A stretch of 64,000 nucleotides of DNA from Selaginella moellendorffii (taxonomy: Eukaryota > Streptophyta > Lycopodiopsida > Selaginellales > Selaginellaceae). Made by a program: the position numbers and the translations under genes. The stretch's first letter is position 1; each line of letters starts with the position of its first letter. The stretch lies in the NCBI RefSeq assembly GCF_000143415.4, contig NW_003314323.1:62001-126000 (forward strand), written 5' to 3'. Of this stretch, positions 55,420 to 64,000 are shown in pieces. Under the pieces are notes generated by a model, which did no database searches, had not been told where the DNA came from, and saw only the letters and a list, made by a program, of their open reading frames with translations.

Positions 55420-57888
55420 TTAGCAACTTATCAAAGTTTCGGCCATTAGCACGTAGCTGGCGCTGTTCCGCTCGTCCATTCCCTTGATGGCTTGAAACGC
55501 GGCTCTTCCCACTCGCAAATTCCCCCACTTTCGACTGGCATCCAGCAGCGTCGTCCAGATCTCCACACTTGGCTTCCACGGCATTGTTTTTGCCAAGAGA
55601 AAGGCATCGTCTAGCCGGTTTGCTCGTCCGAGCATGTCAATCACGCAGTTGTAGTGCTCCATCGCTGGTTTTAATCCATACTCCGGAGAACTCATCGAGA
55701 AAAACAGCTCCTTTCCTCGATCGACGATCCCGGCGTGGCTACACGCGGCTAGAACCGAGAGAAAAGTGATGCTGTCCGGCTTGACACGCTCCTTTCTCAT
55801 TGTTTCAAAGAGATCAAACACTCTTGGAGCGTCGCCATTGTGGCTATAACCCGAGATGAGCGAGCTCCAAATCACTGGATCACTTTTGTTGCTGGGAATT
55901 TTCGTCACGCAATCAAACACCTGTTTTGCGGCGACCATGCTGCCGCATTTGCCGTAGAAGTCGATCGCAGCGCAAGCCACGGCACTATCTTCTCCCAGCT
56001 CGGCCTTGCAAGCTTGCAAGTAGAGTTTTCTTCCGGCGTCCACGGCCGCCATCTTTGCGCAAGCTTTGATCGCAGCAGCGTAAGTCGAAGCATTTGGAGA
56101 GTGGCCTTCGCGTTTCATGCTCGAGAGAAACGCGAGCGCCATATCTGGAGCTTGGCTCTGAGCATAGCCGGAGATCACTGCCGTGAAAGAGACCACGTCG
56201 TGAGAGGCCATCTGATCGAAAACCCGGTTTGTTCTCTCCAGGTTGCTTCCACCGCACTTGGAGTAGAGATCGAGCAGCGAACTGGTAACGAAAACGTCCT
56301 CTAGATCGTTCGTCCTCGCAGCTTGAGCGTGGAGTTCCATTGTTCTCCCTAGAAGCCACGAAAGTTTGGAAACTTTTCCACTGGATTCTTGTCTTTCTGC
56401 TGCTAAGCTCGAGCAGGCAGCGAGAGCAGCGACGAAAGCTCGAGCATTCGGTCTCAAACCGGCACATTGCATGCGCGAGAACAGCTCGAGAGCGATCTCT
56501 CCTTCGCCACCCTGTGCATATCCAAGAACCAGGCTCGTCCACAAGACGACGTCTCGTTTTGCCAGTGGAATCCTGTCAAAAACCCTTCGAGCCTCGATCA
56601 TGCTCCCACACTTGGAGTAGAAATCCACCAGGCTGCTGCTAACATATCTGTCCAGCTCCAGTCCGAGTTCTACGATCTGCGAGTGAATCAATCGTCCCTT
56701 CTCCAGAAGTTCTCGATGATCATCGTCGTCAACTTCCGGCCTGATTGATCTTCTCGTTGCAAGACTCGTGCAAGCAGCGATCGCGGCAACAAAGGTCCGA
56801 GCATTCGGTCGAATCCCACCTTCACTTTTCATCCTGCAGAAGAACTCTAGAGCTAGCTTTGCGTCGCCAGCCCGAGAGTAACCAAAGATCATAGCAGTCC
56901 ACAACGCAACATCAGCCTTTTGTGCTCCAACTCTCTGGAACACCCGACGAGCTTCTTCCATGCTTCCACACTTTGCGTACATGTCGACCAAACTGCTCGC
57001 CAAGAACATATCCTCCAAGTCGAGCCTCTTCTTCGCAGCGCGAGCGTGAATCCTCTTCCCGATCTCTAGAAACTCTTCTCTCGATCCAACAATTCCAGCC
57101 TTCTCAGCACCACTGGCGCAGGCGTTCAAGGCCGCTACGAAAGTCCGGCCATCCGGCTCGATCCCAGTTGTTTCCATCCGAGAGAAGAGGCCGAGAGCTC
57201 GATCGCCATCGCCACCTTGAACGTAGCTTCTGATCATAGCGTTCCAAGCCACCAAGTCTGGAGCGACCATCTTCTCAAACACCGAGCGAGCGCTTTGCAA
57301 GCTTCCACACGCCGAGTACATATGGACGAGTGCGCTGGCCACGAAATCGTTCGATGCTTCGTCACTGTCCAAGCGAGAATGGATCTCCATGCCGATCTCA
57401 AGCTGCTTGAGATTGCTGCAAGCCTTGAGCGCTGCGAGGATCAAAGAAATGCCTGGAGCTGATCCTTGTTCTCGCATTCTAGAGTAGAGTTTGAGCGTTT
57501 CTTGGTCTGATGGAAGAACGTTGGAGCGATCTTTGGTGCCGAGAGACTCGAGCTTGATTGGCACCCAGCTCGGGCAGCCGCAGGAATCAATCCACAGGCC
57601 TTCCCACGTGAAGACGTGGACGAAATCTGGATCCTTGGGAGATTTCTACACGGAAAAAGAGTCCTCTAGCGTGGTTCCTTCGAATTATCAGGCTATGGCG
57701 TGTTAGCTTACCTTGGATGATCGATTGTCCGACCACTTTGCTGGATCGTCGAACAGCTGCTGCCATTTGCGCTCTTCCGATCTGGCTGTGTGCTGCTCTC
57801 TCGAATTCCCAGGACCATTGTTCCTCCTCTTCTTCTTTGTGAAAGAAATCGCTCCGAAAGAAGGGAGCGAGGATGTAATGCCCTCCAT
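55420..57888 (-). CDS. PDF-motif (OSB-type) / pentatricopeptide repeat fusion protein
   Basis: Two exons (57888-57712 and 57645-55420), 800 aa. Residues ~40-90 read KWQQLFDDPAKWSDNRSSK, then PKDPDFVHVFTWEGLW and PSWV. This is the W-x2-LF-x2-P-x2-W-x-[DN]-R / PDF / LW pattern of the PDF motif, known from plant organellar single-strand DNA-binding (OSB) proteins. The rest is a PLS-type PPR tract (HSRLDSDEASNDFVASALVH, MYSACGSLQSARSVFEKMV, DLVAWNAMIRSYVQGGDGDR) ending in a short E-like region (EIWTTLLDASRKWGNL) without DYW. The intron lies exactly between the two halves of the PDF motif. Organellar nucleic-acid binding is inferred; the N-terminus (TKKKRRN) is basic. Confidence 0.85.
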
Positions 57889-57922
57889 TTCGTAAGAACC
57901 CTAATTTCTAGGATCTGTCTAA

Positions 57923-57994
57923 GCATCAGTAGTCCAACGGTTAGGATAATTGCCTTCCAAGCAATAGACCCGGGTTCGACTCCCGGCTGATGCA
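57923..57994 (+). tRNA. tRNA-Gly(UCC)
   Basis: A 72-nt tRNA. The acceptor stem pairs GCATCAG with CTGATGC, discriminator A; the A-box region is TAGTCCAACGG, the anticodon loop CTTCCAA carries TCC, and the T-arm is CCGGGTTCGACTCCCGG. No intron. It lies 35 bp upstream of the minus-strand PDF-PPR start codon. Confidence 0.95.
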
Positions 57995-58035
57995 ACTTTT
58001 AAATATCTCCTCCCGCGGTTTAGGTTAGGGCTGCC

Positions 58036-58640
58036 ATGGATGAGCATCGCGTGTGGGTTGCCTATGGCGGCTTCTCTTGTCTTCTACTGCGAGGCAGGCG
58101 GTGGGCTCATCGCTCGTCGGCAAGTGCCAGATCCAGTTGTGGGAGCGAGCTCGCCACTTTGGCCTCTGGCCGTGGACCGCTTGGATCGACGGCGCTGGTC
58201 GGTATGGCGAGCTCGCTGTCGATCAAGTCCAGCGCTTGTCTGGGAGGACGGGCAGGAGAGACCAGCCATTCCAGATTTGCGGGTACTATGCTCCATTCTC
58301 GAGGTCCTTTTGCTCGTGGCCACCACCAGGCTCCATCCTCGATCTCGAGATCGTGGAACCGCTATACATATCCCTCTCTGTGGCGACTTACAGCACTGTG
58401 GTCGCTAGCACTGGCGAGTATGCTGTCCTCAAGCTGGACTACGACCCAAACCGGAGTGCGTGCATGAAGCTCGGGCTCGAGTGGGACACGCTCTCGGAGT
58501 TACGCGACACAGGTATCATTCTTTCAGCGCAGCGGGCGTGCTCAGCCAGACGACCTCATTGGTTTCTACCACCTGAAAAGCCGAAGGGTTAGTTCTTCTC
58601 TTGCACGTCAATTAGCTGACAACGCTGTATCGTTTCTGCC
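58036..58640 (+). other. Possible damaged coding region of unknown family
   Basis: Several overlapping frames look coding-like but none is long. One frame (58053-58592) contains LWPWTAWIDGAGRYGELAVD and later LKLDYDPNRSACMKLGLEWD. I do not recognise a family and could not join the pieces with convincing splice sites. It runs directly into the beta-COP pseudogene and may itself be debris. Confidence 0.25.
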
Positions 58641-58642
58641 AG

Positions 58643-59250
58643 GTCATGAGCCAACTAGAGCTGGAGGATGAGGTCCAGACAGATCTGAAGCGAGGCACCG
58701 GAGAGTTCACCAAAGACGGCAACGACACCAAGAAGCGCAACCGGGTGCTTCAGCTCACAGGCTTCAGTGATCTCGTGTATTCTTGACGGTGCACCAGTAC
58801 GACATTGAGCTGGACGTGACGGTGACCAACCGGACCAAGGAGACGCTCCAGAACCTGTGCCTGAAGCGACCATGGGCGACCTGAAGCTGGTTGAGCGGCC
58901 ACAAAACTACACGCTTGTCCCTGATGCATGCAAGCAAGCATATCAGCGCAAAGGTCAAGGTTTGATCCATTCGAACTCGGCCCAACGTCGGAGGCGGGCG
59001 AGATGTAGTCCATGATGTCAATGCGGATGTCAACGTTGCGGTCCAGTGCGCTGCTTAGACTCGTATACGATGTTCCCGAATATCACTCCAGAACAAGGTA
59101 CGTGAGTTCTTTTCTTTTCATTTCTTTTCTCGATCGGTGGAAGCATCTGCTTGTGTTGCTGGTTTCTATCAGCTCGACCATGAAGGACGTGAAGCAGTTC
59201 CTGGATCACAACGTTACGTCCACAAACATGAAGTGCTTGACTCCACGGTA
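58643..59250 (+). pseudogene. Coatomer beta subunit (beta-COP) pseudogene with internal inversion
   Basis: Plus-strand pieces read VMSQLELEDEVQTDLKR, VLQLTGFSDLVYS then a stop, YDIELDVTVTNRTKETLQNL, MGDLKLVERPQNYTL and, further on, VKQFLDHNVTSTNMKCLTP. All come from the C-terminal appendage of beta-COP, in family order. Between them, ~58955-59096 is inverted: on the minus strand it reads SGVIFGNIVYES and DIRIDIMDYISPASD, the block that belongs in between. In-frame stops and frameshifts occur on both sides. The locus cannot make coatomer. Confidence 0.85.
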
Positions 59251-59929
59251 CGTTGTCTTAGATCTAGCCTAGCTTGTCTCTGGGATTCTAACAGATCGCA
59301 ACTGGAGATTGTAGGCTTGGCTTCACGTTAAGGCATTCTTCCAAGCTTTAGAATTTGCTGGCTTTAAAAATTGGCAAAAAAAGCACAAATAAATAATAGA
59401 AATTTTTATAAAGCATGTCATTTCTTACAACTACAAGAGTGCATGAAAGAAAATTCTCAGTCAGTCTTTCGTCGGAATGATAATGATGCTAAAATCGCAG
59501 CTTCAACTTGTAACTCCGGTTTGTTTTGATTTAATGCATGCATGCCTCACTCTAACTTGATCAGTTTGAATAGAAGCTTTGAACTTCCATCAAAGCTGGA
59601 AAATAAAAAAGAGAAAAAAAATGAAAGTTTACAAACTCTAAAATACATACCTACGGAAACTTGTAACGCTTCAAAATTTTCTCCAGCTCATAGCTCCTTG
59701 ATATTTCGACAAGAACACAATGCATAGGTCTATAAAAGAAAAAGAAAAAAAGATCTCACAAAAAGAATTTCAAACTGGTCTTGATTTTCTGCAACAAGGT
59801 GGATATATCTGGGACAATGTAATTCCCTTATCACCTTTCGAGCACTTCACTGCCAAATGCTCAACAGCGGGCAGGCAAAATTTTGAAATAGATCCGACGC
59901 TGTAGATAAAATTCCGGGCGGGAACAAAA
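59251..59929. other. AT-rich intergenic region
   Basis: No gene or RNA feature is supported between the beta-COP remnant and the helicase remnant. Confidence 0.5.
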
Positions 59930-62010
59930 CGGAGATAACCTCATCAAAGAAACCTCCGGGGAAACACGAGCTTGAAGATGTAAGTGACGAGCTTTACTGG
60001 CGATCGGATAGAGCTCCCCTTGAAAAACACTGGATCCACTGCCGTGGAGGACTGGAGGAAGAGGAAATTGTCGCGACCAGCTCGTTCTACCTGTGAGAGC
60101 CAAAGAAGAACAAACTTAACATCACTCGAAAATCGTGAACGAGATCAGTACCCACTGGCAAAATTCGATGTTGGTCATGGTGAGAAGCACCACAAGTCCA
60201 CTGTGGAGTAACTTCTGCGTCACTGCCAAGAAGTGGAAATCTCCTGGAAGAAGACCTTGTGTTGATCTGAATCGCTGATGCTCCTGAGTGGAAAGTTCAA
60301 GACGATGCACTTGACTTTCGTCCAGTCTGGGAGCTCTCTCGCTTCTTCCGCAGAAGAAGTAACCAAAGACGATGCTTTGAGCCCCCAAAGGATCTGAATT
60401 CTCGAAGGCAAGTCCAGGATCACGGTGGAGAGAAATGGATCATACTTCTCTGCTTCTAGATGAGAATCTTCGTTGCAAGCTACCGCGATGGATGCAGTAG
60501 CAAGATCTTGCAGCTGATGGATATAAGACAGTACCTCCCTTCAAAAACTAGCATGGTGCCCTCCAAGTTTCGAGTGGAAGAACACAGCACCGTAGGAAAC
60601 TGAGCTACGTCTTCGTCAAGCTCAAGACGATTGTGTCCCAGCGTGGAACATCCGAGTCGTGCTTATATCGACAATGACCACCATAGCGACATCCCTGCAA
60701 TACAATCGCTTGAGAACAATGCGAGTTAAAAAGCTGACACTTACATCCCCGGACAAGAAAAACTTTCATACTGCTGGCGTGGAAGAGACAGAGTGTGAGA
60801 ACTCACAGCCGTTTCCTTTAGCCCAAAAGCCTCTACGGAAGTACACGCATTGCACTTCCCCGTCCTCTTCTTTGCGAAAATGGATCGACTCGTAATTACT
60901 CTGCGGTTCTAAGTATCTTGCCTGAGTCTGAAACAGTGGATCGTAAGTGTTGGAAAACCAAAGCACGGGTTCAAACAAGTTACCTCCACAATGATCTTCA
61001 GCAAATCTGACTGGTTATTCTCGTTGTGGAAGCTCCCGTTTGAAACATACGGCACGACTCGTCGTCTTGGCTATGAAAGCAGAGGTGCTGGAAGGAGAAA
61101 ACCGTAGAATAAGATGGAGGTCCTGTTAGAAGCTTTATTGACTGTGGTCTCCACCGATGCATAACTTCTAGCACGGAACTAGCTGCCTCAAAAACAAGCA
61201 AGCATCAAGTTTGGTTCTAAAACTCGAAAGACTTACAGAGCTCAGCGACAGCGTTGAGTGAAAACAAAGAAAGGTGATGCTGTTTGCAGAATTCCTTCTC
61301 CGACTCCTCTCCATGAATGGTGACGATCGTTGAGGATAAAAACTCGTGCGACAGCTTTTGCCACCGATAGTTGTCCTGTGTGAAAACCATCAAGGAGAGA
61401 CAAGGAAAAGAAACAAACGAAGTCGTACCTTCAAGACGTACTGCCAGAATTCAAACGCGCAGAGGTTGCCAAGAAGAGCAGCTTGATGAGATTGCCTGAC
61501 ACCATTTTGTGATTCCTGGAAGTACTGAAAAGAATAGTGTGCTGCAGTGCTAGCTCCGAAAGGCAGGATAATCGGACTCGGCGTAGTGTCTAGCACAGAA
61601 GCTATGACAGCACACTCATTCAGGTACCCGCGTTCGCAGCCCTCCATGACAAGCATAGAAGCCTCCAAAGATAGTGGAAGACACGCAAGTATTCGTCCGT
61701 ATGGAGTCGGCAACTTCTTCCCTCTAGCATCGCGCTGTAGAGCGTTCAGTGCTTCAAGTGATTCCAAAGCATCATAAACAGTGTCTGGATAACCCTTCCT
61801 CGAGCAGCATTTGTGGGACTTGCGAGACCCACATTCCCTTGCTAAGCTCCGAAAAGAGGGGTAATCCGAGTAAAGAAGAGGCAAACCTGAGCCAGTCTCG
61901 GCGAGGATGATCGTGACCCGGTTCATCTCCACCTTCTGGACGATCGCCACCTTGAGGCGCCGCACGGGCTGCCGGGAATATTCACGTTCAATTTTTTCAC
62001 CCTAAACACT
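59930..62010 (-). pseudogene. DExH8/CCCH31-type RNA helicase remnant lacking the helicase core
   Basis: The minus strand starts without an ATG: VRRLKVAIVQKVEMNRVTII and LAETGSG (motif I), then after a short intron KGMWVSQVPQMLLEEG in one frame. It jumps directly to TVYDALESLEALNALQRDAR, TPYGRILACLPLSLEASMLV and ECAVIASVLDTTPSPIILP, the ratchet/OB end of DEAH helicases. Motifs II-VI are absent. Later exon-like pieces (SSVLEVMHRWRPQSIKLL, VVPYVSNGSFHNENNQSD, VQCVYFRRGFWAKGNGCEFSH) include a CCCH finger whose second Cys is Trp. Arabidopsis DExH8 (C3H31) has this domain order. With the core, the start and a zinc ligand lost, it is a pseudogene. Confidence 0.8.
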
Positions 62011-62229
62011 AGGAATTGCAAGATTTCTTGCGCACCCGCTGCATGGCGGACGATGGGGAGGGGTTGCGATCCATTTTAGTGCTAATTGGTTTAAAAGGAA
62101 ACCTAAAGGTGAAATGACGGCACCGGGAATATTTTGGTGCCGCTAATATTCGATTAGTCTGATTTCCTGGGTATCTTAACATCGACTAAAAATTTTTCGT
62201 GTATCTCCAATTCCTTGGCAATTTCGCAG
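62011..62229. other. Short intergenic region
   Basis: 219 bp between the helicase remnant and the 3' end of the kinase gene; no feature recognised. Confidence 0.5.
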
Positions 62230-63123
62230 TCAGTACATTGGCACGGAAGCTTGTCCTCCCATTATCAATTCAGTTCTCACTTCGACTTCCACCTTTGTTT
62301 CTGGGGCTGGCCTATTGTAATGTTGAGTGATCCGCTTGATCCACGGATGTTCCAAGATCTGGGCTGCCGTCAATCTTTTTTTCTTGTCCAGATTTAGCAT
62401 CCCCAGCATCAAATCCTTGGCTAACACCGGAACCCTCGACCAGTCGAAGAGAATAAGGGGCAAATCTTCATACCTCTCCAACTCGCTGAGAACCTGAGGT
62501 GTTTGAAGCTCCTCATATGCAATCTTTCCCGTGAGCATCTCATACAAAGTCACACCCAGCGCCCAAATATCACAAGATTCTTTGAACCTTTCCCCAGGGG
62601 GCATGTACCGTGCAGTTCCACCGCGCATCAATGCCCCCTTTTCCTGCCCCTTCTGCCAGGAGAGGCCAAAATCCGCCACCTTTACCTCACCGTCATAGCC
62701 GACTAAAATATTTCCCGGTTTTATGTCGTTGTGAGCCATCCCTAGGGCGTGCATCCGCTGCAACGTCCCCGCCACCTTCGCCACCACAAGTGCCGCCTCA
62801 TCCTCGCCCAAGGGAAGCCTCGAGAGGAGTGTTCCTTCGCACAGCTCCATTATGATGTGGCAGAAACCCAAGTCACGCACAATGCCGATGAGACGAACCA
62901 CGCCTGGGTCATGCCTGAGTTGGGCCATGATCTTGAGCTCTTGCAGTATGAGTTTATCGTCGCCCATCATGCTGTTCGTCTTGCACGCAAAGTGTTTCCC
63001 ATCTCTCAAACGGATCACCTCAAACACCCTCGAGAATCCACCCATTCCTATAGTCTTTGTTACCTGGTACTTGTCTAGCAGATTGGGGAACAATATCTCC
63101 ATCGTCTTTGCGTTCATCTCCAT
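62230..63123 (-). CDS. Single-exon Ser/Thr protein kinase (CDPK/PEPCK-kinase-like catalytic domain only)
   Basis: 297 aa from ATG 63123 (the frame continues upstream into the psuG remnant without an ATG context of its own). The kinase fold is complete: Gly-loop IGMGGFSRVFEV, Lys in FACKTNS, Glu in LILQELKIMAQL, catalytic loop AHNDIKPGNIL (HRD replaced by HND, catalytic Asp kept), DFGLSWQKG, and YMPPGERFKESCDIWALGVT. It ends soon after the last helix (HPWIKRI) with no EF-hands. The domain resembles the CAMK/CDPK-related kinases, and its size resembles PEP carboxylase kinase. The substrate is unknown. No introns, unlike most neighbours. Confidence 0.82.
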   Translation of the reverse strand: MEMNAKTMEILFPNLLDKYQVTKTIGMGGFSRVFEVIRLRDGKHFACKTNSMMGDDKLILQELKIMAQLRHDPGVVRLIGIVRDLGFCHIIMELCEGTLLSRLPLGEDEAALVVAKVAGTLQRMHALGMAHNDIKPGNILVGYDGEVKVADFGLSWQKGQEKGALMRGGTARYMPPGERFKESCDIWALGVTLYEMLTGKIAYEELQTPQVLSELERYEDLPLILFDWSRVPVLAKDLMLGMLNLDKKKRLTAAQILEHPWIKRITQHYNRPAPETKVEVEVRTELIMGGQASVPMY

Positions 63124-63230
63124 CTCCCTTTTCTCTGTTGCAAAAAAATGCCAAACCCTAGAGGATACCCTTCCGCTTTTAACTTTAAAGGCCACATAAG
63201 TCACCTTTTCTTCCGAGCTTGAAAACTGGT

Positions 63231-64000
63231 TTAGGGCTTTACAATTTCTGCTCTTTCCAGTGTTGCGCTGGAATCCACCATTATATCGCATGGCATCGCG
63301 CTCTTTATTTCCTCCGACTTCCATTCGAGTGATTTTCTTGCTTGTTTCCAGGAATGCCTTACCGTAAAAAATTCCATACAGCTCAAGATTGTGAGAGCGA
63401 ACGTGGCCGTGCCGGCAACCATAGCCATTTAGGCGATGTTCCGTGCATTGGTATGCTTTTTGTTTTTTTAATGCTCTAACACGTGGCTGAGCTTGAACAT
63501 CGGTTTCAAAGACGGCCAGCCACGACATTCCTTACGTCGTAAGCTCTTTTTTCTCTTGTTCTCCACAGTTAGTGTTTTTCTTTCCCAGATTGCTCGTCGG
63601 GGAAATGGAGCAACCACTGTTTCAGCAACAATGTTTTTCGCTTCAAAGGTAGTTTCTACATTGGGAAAAAGAGGAGTCTCTGATGGATTATGTTCCAGGC
63701 AGGAATCAAAGTGTTCGTAACTGGAGGTATTGGAGGAGTTCATCGACAGGGTGAGTCAAGTAAGCCCAATGTTCTTTCTTATGTCATACTTTTGTGTCTT
63801 CAACTTTGTTTTTATTAAGCTATGGACGTGTCCTCGGACTTGACAGAACTGGGTAAAACTCCAGTTGCGGTGGTTTGTGCAGGGGTAAAATCAATCCTTG
63901 ACATTCCACGAACACTTGAATACCTGGTAAGACCATCGTATAGCGCACGAGTGTTTTAATATGAAACAATTTGCAGGAAACTCAAGGAGTGACGGTTGTT
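63231..64000 (+). pseudogene. Partial, damaged duplicate of the psuG gene, running off the window
   Basis: The block corresponds to 36075-36890 of the intact psuG gene, introns included. Exon 2 has an 11-nt deletion (after ACAGCTCAAG) that shifts the frame, a changed stretch at GTAAAAAATTCC, and a TAG-containing region in place of ILDGVP; exon 3 has lost its first half. From exon 4 on (about 63535) it is almost identical to the intact gene, with only about half a dozen differences in 460 bp. The first exon is truncated on the left. The rest lies outside the window. Confidence 0.88.

Noticed and set aside
62230-63528. 432-aa version of the kinase starting at 63528
   Set aside because: The extra N-terminal part is translation of the antisense strand of the psuG remnant; the kinase domain starts right after ATG 63123.
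1-64000. CRISPR arrays, operons, phage or bacterial insertion
   Set aside because: All real genes have plant-type families or spliceosomal introns; no regular spacer-repeat arrays or polycistronic layout were seen.

Overview
The window is nuclear DNA of a vascular plant. I infer a lycophyte very close to Selaginella moellendorffii. Genes are densely packed on both strands, and coding exons are separated by very short GT-AG introns, mostly 45-80 nt. PPR proteins are common. Typical plant families occur (MYB-CC, REM-like B3, XTH, OSB-type PDF motif, organellar maturase), together with an Orai-like channel, a family kept in early land plants but, as far as I know, absent from flowering plants. 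No operons, CRISPR arrays or bacterial features are present. Exon coordinates were worked out by hand from splice sites, reading phase and family similarity; each spliced model below closes in frame.

Layout. 1-10 kb: 3' end of an AGD6/7-type ArfGAP, a PHR-type MYB-CC factor, mitochondrial-type ribosomal protein L11, a 20-exon cysteinyl-tRNA synthetase, a small unknown gene, and an FtsH-like AAA protein without a protease domain. 10-14.3 kb: gene-poor, with a collapsed Ty3/gypsy-like LTR element, an AT-rich spacer and a VPS4 pseudogene. 14.5-29.6 kb: two divergent PPR genes, a DnaJ-ferredoxin protein, a TMKL1-like pseudokinase receptor, an alpha/beta-hydrolase lipase, a charged unknown protein, a nuclear-encoded group II intron maturase and tRNA-Ser(GCU). 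30-51.5 kb: MED19 and ORC2 (57 bp apart, head to head), a C2H2 repressor, pseudouridine-5'-phosphate glycosidase, XTH, the Orai-like channel, two tandem B3 genes, an unknown acidic protein, a small mitochondrial-like membrane protein, a CCCH protein, RAB1/RABD, APC8 and an ARM-like protein. 51.5-64 kb: mostly gene debris (rearranged PPR copy, beta-COP pseudogene with an internal inversion, DExH8-type helicase lacking its core, second psuG copy) around a PDF-PPR fusion gene, tRNA-Gly(UCC) and a single-exon kinase.

Many products serve organelles: CysRS, mL11, the FtsHi-like protein, DnaJ-Fd, nMAT and the PPR proteins act in organellar translation, RNA processing or proteostasis. Others serve the nuclear core (MED19, ORC2, APC8), membrane traffic (AGD, RAB1) and the cell wall (XTH). 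I see no cluster-level pathway. Most notable are the Orai-like gene with altered pore residues, the PDF-PPR fusion, the mosaic psuG duplicate and the 57-bp MED19/ORC2 spacer.
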